Origin: Selaginella moellendorffii | Taxonomy: Eukaryota; Streptophyta; Lycopodiopsida; Selaginellales; Selaginellaceae | Length of the DNA stretch: 64,000 nt | Assembly: GCF_000143415.4 (NCBI RefSeq) | Contig: NW_003314266.1 | Coordinates: 3,356,398-3,420,397 of the forward strand | Direction of reading: 5' to 3' | In this document: one piece after another, positions 55,118 to 64,000 of the stretch | Layout: the number at the start of each line of letters is the position of its first letter | How positions within the stretch are numbered: the first letter of the stretch is position 1 | Translations under genes and position numbers: made by a program | Notes under the pieces: model-generated | What the model saw: only the letters and a program-made list of their open reading frames with translations | Told to the model about the DNA's origin: nothing | The model's database searches: none

Positions 55118-56610
55118 ACCAGGGTGCTATATATGGTAAGTGTTTATATCTGCTGGAGAAGCATTTTTATGGAATATAGAGAGTGTCTTAAATACCATGA
55201 TCATAATTTTAGCACCATTTCATATTTAATAAATTTTCAAATTTGTTCCAAAGACTAACCTATATGAAGCACTTTAGCTATTGCACATGCACAATTTCTA
55301 GAGGATCAACCTATTGAATGTTATACTAAACCTCATAAACTTATGGTCCAATTTACCATGATATTTAATACGGTCCATTCCACTAAATAAGGAGCCCTTT
55401 AGACAAACGACATACTATAAAATTGGGAAAATGAATTAACACTAGATTATCCATTTTATACTTTGTAAGTGGATGATGATGTGAATTGTAGTGTCGTTGT
55501 TGTCCATGTATACATGGTTTAAGTATTCAACAATTTTACTCAAAGTAATGGATGAATGCTCATCAAATACAAATCCTAAAACCTAGCATTAGTAACTTGT
55601 AGGAATGGCAAAAGTAAACTTAACTCCATTAATAGTATTGTATTATGACCATATAAATTTTTTTATGGTGAGGTATTAATAAAACTCTATACCTCTATGA
55701 CATATGTATATCGAAGAGATGGTAAATATCCATCTTAATTCGAATGTTGAAAGTTTATGTCCTTCACAATCATCCCTTAAGATCCAAACACACTTGGGCT
55801 AACACAACTTTAAAACTAATATAAAAAACATCCACACAATTAGAATACATCAAAACTGAAGGAGTCATTAATAACTCTTTTGTGATGCAAAAATGCCCAT
55901 TTAAAGTCATTAGACTAAATGAAAGATGGTGTTGATGACTTTAGCAATAGTCAGAATAGTGTAGTATGATTAAAAATATGATCAATAAATAACTAAATTA
56001 TTGCACATTTCTCAAGAACTATTGCATATCATTCACACACTTATAGTGAATAAACTTTATAGTCCTTAGTTCTCCCAGCGGTTGCATTACTAGTCTAGCT
56101 TGCTAGATTATGTTTGCAGCCCCAAAATTATCCAAAGCACTCATAAGCAAGGTATATTCCTACCCTTAAATTTGAAATTGTATATATTGAGCATCCATGT
56201 ACATATCTTTCCTCATATGAAGCATCCATGAACAAAGATAATTTGTGGGATGCAATACAAATAGATAACTAGTTGTCTCACATGGAATAATTAATCTATA
56301 CAATAGAAGAATTGGTAGATTGCGAAAATAAAAGTGTTAGTTCCCTTTAGTTTAATAGGGGTTGTGGGATGTAGTATAAGTGGATGATTAGATGCCTCAT
56401 ATGGAATAACTAATTTATACAATGGAAAGATTAATAGATTGGAGAAATAGAGGTGTTAATTCCCTTTAGCTCAATAAGGATTATTAGATATATACTTATA
56501 TATATAAAAATAAATAATATTAACCCAAAAACCCTAATTTATATATAAGAGGCCACTCCTAGCATATTCATAGCATATCCACTATAAGCCCTAAAAAATA
56601 AAAAACAGTG
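55118..56610. other. AT-rich spacer with dispersed repeat units
   Basis: No gene. Two tandem copies (about 56245-56345 and 56365-56470) of the 110-bp unit seen at 46680-46830, with GGAATAATTAATCTATACAA / GGAATAACTAATTTATACAA. The end contains ACTATAAGCCCTAAAAAATA, shared with 49133. Confidence 0.6.
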
Positions 56611-56619
56611 GGGGAGGAA

Positions 56620-56628
56620 ATGATATGA
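56620..56628 (+). promoter_or_regulatory. Two-codon upstream ORF overlapping the PPR start
   Basis: ATG ATA TGA. Its stop codon overlaps the last two bases of the PPR start codon at 56625-56627, a stop/restart arrangement that could lower or couple translation. Confidence 0.5.
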
Positions 56629-59600
56629 GCTTTGGACAAACGCGGCGGCGTCTCCTCAGCACAGCGATCATCGATTCTCCCGACACCTCCTTGCAGCGGT
56701 TGGCACGCCTCGACGACGATCTCCACCACTTGCAATTCCAGTCGCCCTTCCAGGTGCGCCAGACCTACGCCGCGCTCCTCAAGCACTGCGGCAATGCGGC
56801 CGCCCTACCGCAGGGGCGGCGAATTCACGCCCACATTGTCGCCAGCGGCCTCGCCAGCGATGGATTCCTGGGCGATCACCTCCTCCAGATGTATGGCAAA
56901 TGCGGCAGCGTCGACGACGCCATCCAGGTCTTCCACTCCCTCCCGCGAAGAAGCCTCTTCTCCTGGAACTTCATCATCGCGGCATTCGCCAAGAACAGGC
57001 ATGGCCGCAAGGCGATCGAGATGTTTAGGAGCATGGACTCGGCGGGGATCAAGCCCGACAGCGCTACTCTCTCCAGCGTCCTTGGCGCTTGCTCCAGCTT
57101 GAGGGATCTGGAAGAAGGTCGGAGGATCCATGGCAGGATTTCCAGTGGCGAGTTCCAGAGCGGGATAGTTGTGGAGACTGGGCTCGTGAAGATGTATGCC
57201 CGCTGTGGGAGGCTGCGAGAGGCCAGAGAGGTGTTCGATCGGATCGAGAACAAGGACGTGATATGCTGGAATTCGATGATCGCGGCGTATGCCCAGGGCG
57301 GGCATAGCGCCCAAGCTCGGCAGCTCTGCGAGGAGATGGAAGGTTTCGGAGTGAAAGCCAGCGACACGACTTTCGCTGGGATCCTGGGAGCTTGTTCCTC
57401 GCTCGAGGAAGGGAAGAAGATCCATTCCAGAGCCCTTGCCAGGGGTCTCTCGTCCTCGATCATCGTACAGAACGCGCTTGTGAGCATGTACGCGCGGTGC
57501 TCTAGACTGGACGTTGCGAGGGTCGTGTTTGACAAGATCGAGAGCAAGAGCGTGGTCTCCTGGAACGCTATGATCGCTGCTTGTGCTCGGCAAGGAGAGG
57601 CCGAGCAAGCGCTGCAGCTTTTCAAGAGGATGGAGCTGGAGCCCAACGAAGTCACCTTTGCAAGCGTTTTCAATGCTTGTTCTTTGCTGCCGGATCATCG
57701 GGAGGTGGGAAAGAGGATCCACGATCGTATTCGAGGCTCTCACCTGGAAGCCAATGTGACCGTGGCCACTGCCATCGTGACCATGTATGGCAAGTTCGGG
57801 AAAGTTGGTATGGCGAGACAAGTTTTCAATGGGATCCAGCACAAGAATGTGGTGTCCTGGAACGCGATGCTGGGAGCTTACACACAGAATAATCTGGACA
57901 GGGAAGCTCTTGAAGTTTATCACGAGATGGTGGCGCAGAAAGTCCAGCGGGATGAAGTTACGGTGGTGATTGCTCTGGGGATCTCTGCAAGCTTGCGACT
58001 GCTAAAACTCGGGATCGAGCTTCACGAGCTCAGCGTTGCTCACGGCTACGACTCCAACATCAAGGTCCAGAACGCTCTCATCAGCATGTATGGGAAGTGC
58101 AACGAACTTGACGCGGCTAGGCGAGTTTTCTCGAAAGTGAGAGCTCATGACGTGGTCTCCTGGACGGCTTTGATCGTGGCCTACACTCAGCACGGGAGGA
58201 ACCGAGAAGCTCTCGAACTCTACAAGCAGATGGAGGGAGAAGGAATGGAGCCGGACAAGGTGACTTTCACAAGCGTTCTGAGCGCCTGTTCCAATACCAG
58301 CGATTTGGAGCTCGGGCAGGCGCTGCATGCACGGCTCTTGGCGAGGAAAGATGGATTCAGCGATGGAGTTCTGGTGGCAGCACTCATCAACATGTACGTT
58401 AAGTGTGGGAGGCTGGACTTGTCGAGTGAGATTTTCCAGAGCTGCAAGGACACAAAGGCGGTCGTGGTGTGGAATGCGATGATCACGGCCTACGAGCAGG
58501 AGGGATACAGCAGGGCCGCTGTCGATCTTTACGACATGATGAAGCAGCGAGGCTTGGATCCGGATGAGTCGACACTCTCGAGCATTCTAAGCGCCTGTGC
58601 AGAGCTCCAAGATTTGGAGAAAGGCGAGCAGCTTCACGTAGAGATCATTGCCTCGAGGGACTGCTCTCAAAATCCGGTAGTTCTCAACGCGCTTATCAGC
58701 ATGTATGCGAGCTGTGGAGAGATTCGCGAAGCCAAGGCGGTGTTCAAGCGGATGAAGAACAGGGACGTGGTGTCGTGGACGATTTTGATCTCGGCTTACG
58801 TCCAAGGTGGTGACGCTCGAAGAGCTCTCAGGCTCTACCGGAGGATGCTCGTGGAAGGAGTCCAGCCGACCGAGGTGACGATGCTGGCGGTCATCGCTGC
58901 GTGCTCAGCTATGGAGTCACTCTGGGAAGGTATAGTTATTCACGCTTTGACAGACTCTATGTTCTTCACGGACGCGGCTGTGCAGGCTGCGCTCATCTCC
59001 ATGTACGCGAGGTGCAGGAGGCTGGATCTGGCGTGCCAAGTTTTCAGGCAAGTCAGGCACCTCGAATCCAGCGCAAACTGCTGGAACGCGATGCTAGCAG
59101 CTTACTCGCAGCTCGGGCTCCCGGAGGAAGGCATCCGGCTTTACTGGGAGATGAGCTCCACAGGGATCAAAGCCAACGAGGGGACTTTCGCTGGAGCTCT
59201 CGCTGCTTGCTCGATGCTTGGAGCCGTGAGAGAAGGATACAGGATCCACGAGCAAGTCTCTTGCAGCAGATATAGCTCCGACCTCAGCCTCAAGACCGCG
59301 CTCGTCCACATGTACGCCAAGTGCAACCGGGTTGACGCTGCGTTCCACGTCTTCGAGCAGCTCCAACCGGACGTGGTGGCCTGGAACGCCATGATCGCGG
59401 CCTATGCTCAAAACGGCTATGCATGGCACGCTCTCGAGCTCTACAGCAAGATGGTCAGCGAGAGCAACGTAACACCCGACGCTTACACCATCACCAACAT
59501 CCTCAGCGTTTGCTCCAACGCGAGGCTGCTCGACAACGGGAGGACGATCTTCGAGCAGGCCGTGAGGCAGAGCCCCGAGCTGGAGCGAAATACGGCGGTG

Positions 59601-60191
59601 GAGTGCGCGGTGTTTAATCTCTACGCAAAGTGTGGCAAGCTCGACGTCGCGACGGCCATGTTCGAGAGGATGGAGGCCAAGAACGCCGTGTGCTGGCATG
59701 GGATCATCGCAGCCTACGCTCACCATGGCTACGGCATCGAGACGCTCTGGTTCTACCGTCTCTTTGAGCTCCATGGCTACAAACCGCTGGAGCCGACTTT
59801 CCTGTGCGTGTTCTTGGCGTGCGGCCACGCCGGCCTCGTCGACGAGTGTAAGTGGTACTTCCAGTCGATGATCGAGGACAGGATCACTCCAACTTTCGAT
59901 CACTACTCGTGCGTTGTGACGGTTCTATCGCGCGCTGGGAAGCTGGAGGAGGCCGAGGATTTGCTCCACAGCATGCCGTTTAATCCTGGCAGCGTGGGGT
60001 GGACGAGCTTGCTGGGGGCGTGTAGAACTCACGGGGATTTGAAGCGGGCTAGGAGAGCGGCGGACGAGGCTATGGAGCTGGATCGACAGGACAGTGCTCC
60101 ATACGTGCTGCTCTCCAACGTTAACATCTTCGCTGCGTCGGGGTGTCTGGATCATTTGCGCAAGAAAACCAAGCACAATCATCCTAAGTAA
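56625..60191 (+). CDS. Large PPR protein, PLS class with E-type C-terminus (1188 aa)
   Basis: An organellar RNA-binding protein, intronless, 1188 aa, among the longest PLS-type PPRs. It starts MSFGQTRRRLLSTAIIDSPD, a plausible targeting sequence. About 30 PPR motifs follow in regular P-L-S order, e.g. HLLQMYGKCGSVDDAIQVFH, LFSWNFIIAAFAKNRHGRKA, TTFAGILGACSSLEEGKKIH, LVSMYARCSRLDVARVVFDK, VVSWNAMIAACARQGEAEQA, repeated to about residue 1060. The C-terminal region has HYSCVVTVLSRAGKLEEAEDLL, VGWTSLLGACRTHGDLKRAR and MELDRQDSAPYVLLSNVNIFA (E motif), then a short basic end. No DYW domain. Degraded copies of its 5' half lie at 44608 and 49131, and antisense pieces of codons about 482-590 lie at 49995-50285 and 60686-60873. 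Confidence 0.93.
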   Translation: MSFGQTRRRLLSTAIIDSPDTSLQRLARLDDDLHHLQFQSPFQVRQTYAALLKHCGNAAALPQGRRIHAHIVASGLASDGFLGDHLLQMYGKCGSVDDAIQVFHSLPRRSLFSWNFIIAAFAKNRHGRKAIEMFRSMDSAGIKPDSATLSSVLGACSSLRDLEEGRRIHGRISSGEFQSGIVVETGLVKMYARCGRLREAREVFDRIENKDVICWNSMIAAYAQGGHSAQARQLCEEMEGFGVKASDTTFAGILGACSSLEEGKKIHSRALARGLSSSIIVQNALVSMYARCSRLDVARVVFDKIESKSVVSWNAMIAACARQGEAEQALQLFKRMELEPNEVTFASVFNACSLLPDHREVGKRIHDRIRGSHLEANVTVATAIVTMYGKFGKVGMARQVFNGIQHKNVVSWNAMLGAYTQNNLDREALEVYHEMVAQKVQRDEVTVVIALGISASLRLLKLGIELHELSVAHGYDSNIKVQNALISMYGKCNELDAARRVFSKVRAHDVVSWTALIVAYTQHGRNREALELYKQMEGEGMEPDKVTFTSVLSACSNTSDLELGQALHARLLARKDGFSDGVLVAALINMYVKCGRLDLSSEIFQSCKDTKAVVVWNAMITAYEQEGYSRAAVDLYDMMKQRGLDPDESTLSSILSACAELQDLEKGEQLHVEIIASRDCSQNPVVLNALISMYASCGEIREAKAVFKRMKNRDVVSWTILISAYVQGGDARRALRLYRRMLVEGVQPTEVTMLAVIAACSAMESLWEGIVIHALTDSMFFTDAAVQAALISMYARCRRLDLACQVFRQVRHLESSANCWNAMLAAYSQLGLPEEGIRLYWEMSSTGIKANEGTFAGALAACSMLGAVREGYRIHEQVSCSRYSSDLSLKTALVHMYAKCNRVDAAFHVFEQLQPDVVAWNAMIAAYAQNGYAWHALELYSKMVSESNVTPDAYTITNILSVCSNARLLDNGRTIFEQAVRQSPELERNTAVECAVFNLYAKCGKLDVATAMFERMEAKNAVCWHGIIAAYAHHGYGIETLWFYRLFELHGYKPLEPTFLCVFLACGHAGLVDECKWYFQSMIEDRITPTFDHYSCVVTVLSRAGKLEEAEDLLHSMPFNPGSVGWTSLLGACRTHGDLKRARRAADEAMELDRQDSAPYVLLSNVNIFAASGCLDHLRKKTKHNHPK

Positions 60192-60685
60192 AGAAGGATA
60201 AAAGTTTATGCGGTGCCGTAGGCGCCATCTTGTTGGTGCGAATCTCTCGATCCCTGCATGGAAGCTGTCGGATCCGCACGAAGAAGCGGCGTTCACTACC
60301 ACGACATTGGCGCCAGCCCCGGATAGGCCCCATCGTCGTCTTCCGGCACAATAAGCGTGCCAGCGGCAGCCCCAAGCTCATCTCCAATGAGCGTGTCATC
60401 ACCACCATTCTTGGCCCCATCTCCCGGTAAAGCATGCCAACGAATTTCCCAAGATCCTCCTCACCACCAGCAGTGAGCGTCTCCTCGCCACCAGCAGTGG
60501 CATCAGGTTTGGCATTGTGCCGAGCACTAGCTCCGGCACCAGTTTAAGGACTAGTGTTTGAGGTATTTCCTTTACCTTTATTTCCACTCGTGTTCATATG
60601 GAAAACTTAGAAGGTACAAAAAAAAAATTGAATAGCAAAAATCATCCAATTAAACAATGCCTACTGTCTCATGTTTCCCTATTTC
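60192..60685. repeat. PPR 3' flank with dispersed repeat
   Basis: 60500-60615 resembles 50338-50470 in opposite orientation. The remainder has no recognised feature. Confidence 0.5.
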
Positions 60686-60873
60686 CTTGCCAAGAGCCGT
60701 GCATGCAGAGCTCCAAATCGCTAGCATTGGAATAGGCACTCAGAACCGCTGGTGCCTCCATTCTATCTGCTTGTAGAGCTCTCGGTTCCTGCCGTGTTAA
60801 GTGTAGGCCACAACCAAAGCGTGAGCTCACTTTCCAGAAAACTCACCTGGCCACGTCAAGTTCGTTGGATGTG
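60686..60873 (-). pseudogene. Antisense fragment of the upstream PPR gene
   Basis: The plus strand equals, with changes and short deletions, the reverse complement of about 58105-58345: GCCAAGAGCCGTGCATGCAG, GAGCTCCAAATCGCT, TCTCGGTTCCTGCCGTG, GTGTAGGCCACAACCAAAGC and GCCACGTCAAGTTCGTTG. It is cut off at 60871 by the copia LTR. Confidence 0.9.
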
Positions 60874-61007
60874 TCGAGATGTCAGTCTCGATCAGCTGAT
60901 GTGGCATGTCCACGTGGGCATGAGTCATGTCCCTTGAGTCATGTAAAAAGAGTCGGAACACAATGAACGAGCTCATGAGTGTTATGTCCATCCCTTTTCA
61001 CACCACA
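60872..61007 (+). repeat. Left LTR of the copia element
   Basis: About 136 bp, TG...CA ends, unusually short. Limits are inferred from TG next to the broken PPR fragment and from the primer-binding site. Confidence 0.7.
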
Positions 61008-61061
61008 ACATGGTATCGGATTTCGGGGACGATCCTGGTTGGTTGATTTGACGTTGCTGTC

Positions 61062-64000
61062 ATGGCCGCTTCAACCCCACCACCACCTCCGCCGCCCCCA
61101 CCACCACCGCCGCTGCCGCCGCCGCCGCCGCCACCGGTTGCTGCTCAAGTTCTCGTGGCTTCCACAGAGAAGGTGGAGAAATTCAGTGGCACGAATTTCT
61201 TCACATGGGCGACAAGAATCAGGCTGATCCTCTCTGCGAAACGAGCGTGGAACATCGTTGATGGGACTGAGCCTCGTCCCGCTGAGCAGACGCTACAATC
61301 AGATTGGGATTTTCGCAATCAGCAAGCCATCACCGTCATTGGCTTGGGATTGAGCGATGAATTCTTGCCGCTGATTGATCTCACCAAGACCGCTGCTGAA
61401 ATCTGGACGTCGCTTCGCACGATCTTCGTGGCCCAAGCCGCAAATTCTTCCATGCTGCTGAATCAACAATTCTTGGCGCTTCACATGGAAACGGGTGAAA
61501 CCATTGCTGTGTACGTGGGACGGATTCGAGGGCTAATGGCTGAATTGACTGGTGCTGGGTCTCCTGTCACGGACGATCGCGCCAGGGCGTTGCTGCTTGC
61601 AACCGTCACGCCTGCGTTTAGCACGCTCGCATCTGTTCTATCTCACATGGCCATGAACTTTGATCAAGTCGTGGGTGCCCTAATTGAAGAGGAACGCAAG
61701 ATGAAGGGGAAGAAAGAAGCGATGCCCTCTGCCAAATCTTCCTTGCTTTATGCTGGCGCTGCGGGAGGATCATCCTCGTCCTCTCAAGCTCAGCCGAACG
61801 ACACTGGTTTTCGTGGCATTTGTCACTATTGCCACAAACCTGGACACTTGGCGAGGGATTGCAAGAAGAAGAAAGCTGATCGTGCTAAAGCTGCCAAGAA
61901 CAAAGACAAAGGAAACAAAGACAAGGGCTCTGGGACTCCTCGTAAGCTCTTGATGGCTCGCTCTGCAAGCAGCAGCCACCAGCCCGTGCTCGGACCAGAG
62001 CTGTGGCTGGATTCTGGAGCGTCATTCCATATGACGCCCATGGCTTCCTTGTTTTTTGACTACCAAGAACCGTGTGAGAGTGACGCCGTGGGACTCGGTG
62101 ACTCCTCTGCTCACGACGTACTAGGCAAAGGAACAATCAGGGTTCAGCTCTCTTCTGGAGAAATCCGGGAGATCTATCCTGTGTCTTATGTTCCGGGACT
62201 TACACACACGCTGCTGTCGATTGGAACTGCTGCTCAAGTAGGCTTCGATACTCTGTTCACAGCACAGGGAGCGTTCGTGCTGGATGCCGAGACTGGAGAC
62301 AAGGTCGCTTTTGGAGTTCCAGTTGATACGCTCTACCGCCTGGATGCTCACGTGATCCTTCCACCTGTGGCGCTGATGGCTCGGGTTCCACCGACACTTG
62401 CAACCTGGCACCAGCGCCTTGGTCACGTGAACGAGCAACAGCTAAAAAAGGTGGATGTTCCTGTCTGCGAAGCTTGTGTTGGTGGAAACGTTTTTCCTTT
62501 TCCACAGATTTCTCATTCTCGAGCAAGTTCTGTTCTTGAGTTGGTACACTCGGACGTTTGTTCGATTATGGTTGAATCTTTGGGAGGCAAACGTTACGTA
62601 GTCACCTTCCTGGATGATTACACGCGGTACCTGATGGTGTACCTGCTGGCTCATAAATCAGAAGTGTTCTCCTGTTTTAGCCAATACAAGGCTTTGGCAG
62701 AAACTCTACACGGCTGTTTAGTTTGTGTGCTCCGCTGTGATCGTGGAGGAGAATTCGTCTCTGGCGAATTCGAGACGTTTTGTGCTGAAGCTGGGATTCA
62801 GCGCCAGTATGCTGTCCCTGATGCACATGCCCAGAATGGTGCTGCCGAGAGGGTGAATCGCACCATCATAGAAGCTGCATGCTGTATGCTGCTTCACGCG
62901 GGAATGCCGGCTGCTTTCTGGGGAGAGGCAGTGAACACGGCTGTTTATGTTCGAAACCGGTTGCCAACTCGTGCCCTGCCTGGGAAGACTACTCCTTATG
63001 AGCTTTGGACTGGTCACGCACCTGGTTACGATCATCTCCGCATTTTTGGCTGTTTTGCCTATGCACACGTTCCACACAAGCAACGCCGAAAGCTGGAGTC
63101 AAAGGCTGAGCCATCCATTTTCCTGGGATATTTGGAAGGCATGAAAGGATATCGCCTTTATTCTCTCAAGCGCAAGACTTTGCTGGAAAGACGGGATGTG
63201 CTCTTTGATGAGAGCAAGCTATACAAGGATTGCGCTGAAGTTCCTGCTCCTACTTTTGTGGAACTCCAGCTGGTGGACACAGTTCACGTGACTACAGCTC
63301 CTTCTCAAGTCCCGTTGCTGCCTTTTGCTCTTGCTGGTGGTAACTTGGTGGTTCCTCCAGCACTGCCACCACGCCCTCTAGCTACGCCTCTGCAAGAATC
63401 TCCTCCAATGAGAACACCTAGCTTCTCTAAAGAGCTGATGAACACTTACTTCGAGGGCGATGAGGAATTTCAAGCTGCTCCTGAGTTCTTCCTTGGCTCA
63501 TCTTCAGTGGGAGCTGGACGTGGATCATCACCTTCAGTGTGCGCTGGAAGCAGGTTGCCAACTTCAGTGGGAGCTCTCCCAGACTCTCCACTTGTTCCAC
63601 CACCTGTGATCCACCCTCCAGCATGTCCTGAACCACGGTGCTCTGCTCGAGTTCCTGTACCATCGAGGCTGCAACTGGAAGCTGAGCAATCTCGTCCCTT
63701 CTTTAGTTTTGGAAAAATTAAAAAGAAAGGAACGCACCAGGCTAACTTCGTGGCTGCTAATCTAGAGCGAATCCCCATTCCAGCGAATGTTGACGAGGCA
63801 TTAGCCGGACCTCATGCTGCCCAGTGGCGAGAAGCCATGAATGCTGAAATGCATTCGCATGAGCGAAACAATACAATGACAAAGACAACCTTACCTGAAG
63901 GTGCTCACCTTGTGAGCTCAAAATGGATTTACACAGTCAAGTACAAACCTGATGGAACTGTAGCAATGTTCAAGGCCAGGTTTGTTGCACGGGGATTCAG
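61062..64000 (+). CDS. Copia gag-pol polyprotein (partial, runs off the window)
   Basis: Open for at least 979 codons from ATG 61062 without a stop. An unusual run of about 20 prolines follows the start, then the gag (UBN2-like) domain with VEKFSGTNFFTWATRI. The zinc knuckle CHYCHKPGHLARDC is at residue 254, protease LWLDSGASFHM at about 317, and the GAG-preintegrase domain shows WHQRLGHV and CEACVGG. The integrase catalytic core has D (HSDVCS, about 498), D (RCDRGGEF) and E (NGAAERVN) with the canonical 35 residues between the last two. The start of reverse transcriptase is KWIYTVKYKPDGTVAMFKAR near the window end. No frameshift was seen, so the copy may be young. Confidence 0.93.
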   Translation, partial: MAASTPPPPPPPPPPPPLPPPPPPPVAAQVLVASTEKVEKFSGTNFFTWATRIRLILSAKRAWNIVDGTEPRPAEQTLQSDWDFRNQQAITVIGLGLSDEFLPLIDLTKTAAEIWTSLRTIFVAQAANSSMLLNQQFLALHMETGETIAVYVGRIRGLMAELTGAGSPVTDDRARALLLATVTPAFSTLASVLSHMAMNFDQVVGALIEEERKMKGKKEAMPSAKSSLLYAGAAGGSSSSSQAQPNDTGFRGICHYCHKPGHLARDCKKKKADRAKAAKNKDKGNKDKGSGTPRKLLMARSASSSHQPVLGPELWLDSGASFHMTPMASLFFDYQEPCESDAVGLGDSSAHDVLGKGTIRVQLSSGEIREIYPVSYVPGLTHTLLSIGTAAQVGFDTLFTAQGAFVLDAETGDKVAFGVPVDTLYRLDAHVILPPVALMARVPPTLATWHQRLGHVNEQQLKKVDVPVCEACVGGNVFPFPQISHSRASSVLELVHSDVCSIMVESLGGKRYVVTFLDDYTRYLMVYLLAHKSEVFSCFSQYKALAETLHGCLVCVLRCDRGGEFVSGEFETFCAEAGIQRQYAVPDAHAQNGAAERVNRTIIEAACCMLLHAGMPAAFWGEAVNTAVYVRNRLPTRALPGKTTPYELWTGHAPGYDHLRIFGCFAYAHVPHKQRRKLESKAEPSIFLGYLEGMKGYRLYSLKRKTLLERRDVLFDESKLYKDCAEVPAPTFVELQLVDTVHVTTAPSQVPLLPFALAGGNLVVPPALPPRPLATPLQESPPMRTPSFSKELMNTYFEGDEEFQAAPEFFLGSSSVGAGRGSSPSVCAGSRLPTSVGALPDSPLVPPPVIHPPACPEPRCSARVPVPSRLQLEAEQSRPFFSFGKIKKKGTHQANFVAANLERIPIPANVDEALAGPHAAQWREAMNAEMHSHERNNTMTKTTLPEGAHLVSSKWIYTVKYKPDGTVAMFKARFVARGF

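Larger units (their letters stand above)
60872..64000 (+). mobile_element. Ty1/copia LTR retrotransposon, apparently intact, cut by window end
   Basis: The left LTR (about 60872-61007) starts TGTCGAGATGTC and ends CACCACA. Directly after it, TGGTATCGGATTTCGGGG (61011) is a primer-binding site complementary to the initiator-Met tRNA 3' end. A single open gag-pol frame follows. Domain order protease, integrase, reverse transcriptase defines the copia group. The right LTR lies beyond the window. Confidence 0.92.

Noticed and set aside
56805-57923. 372-codon frame on the minus strand
   Set aside because: Antisense shadow of the large PPR gene.
1-64000. CRISPR arrays, operons, prokaryotic origins
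   Set aside because: The DNA is plant nuclear with introns; no spaced direct-repeat array of that kind was seen.

Overview
The window is nuclear DNA of a land plant, most likely a lycophyte close to Selaginella (inference). The supporting signs are very short spliceosomal introns (mostly about 45-80 bp), several large intronless PPR genes, plastid-targeted enzymes, a canonical plant miR166 hairpin, and a gene for the dynein-arm assembly factor DNAAF6/PIH1D3. DNAAF6 is expected only in plants that still make flagellated sperm. No species assignment was tested by search.

Left part (0.6-12 kb), compact single-copy genes: plastid glutamate-cysteine ligase (-), a five-exon GDSL esterase/lipase (+), an eleven-exon diacylglycerol kinase (-), tRNA-Ser(UGA), an MFSD12-like MFS transporter (-), DNAAF6 (-), and divergently from it an mTERF gene (+).

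12.3-19.2 kb is gene-poor: a PPR 3' fragment, a decayed Ty3/gypsy element with short LTRs, a hexamer/dodecamer minisatellite and long AT-rich DNA.

19.2-37.5 kb, mostly minus-strand genes: a degraded copy of a plastid 2-oxoglutarate/malate translocator, an 810-aa PPR protein, the intact translocator, a YJU2B/CCDC130 splicing factor whose first coding exon is only the ATG, TIM44, a plastid protein of unknown role, a two-LIM protein, then MIR166 (+) and a 732-aa PPR protein. At 37.75-40.8 kb lies a macrodomain protein with a huge proline/PFQS-repeat tail (+).

Right part (41-64 kb) is a decaying segmental array. A module of papain-like cysteine protease, signal-peptide plus GNA-lectin protein, and PPR gene recurs in whole or in part about four times. 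One protease (40.99-42.2 kb), one lectin protein (43.6-44.5 kb) and one 1188-aa PPR gene (56.6-60.2 kb) look intact; the other copies are relics. Two relics carry the same PPR segment in antisense, one of them within 0.5 kb downstream of the intact PPR gene. The window ends inside an apparently intact Ty1/copia element that inserted into that antisense fragment. An assembly gap lies at 48118-48348.

The genes do not form a pathway. The notable themes are organelle functions (glutathione synthesis, dicarboxylate exchange, TIM44, mTERF, PPR), RNA processing, and duplication with decay of PPR-containing segments.
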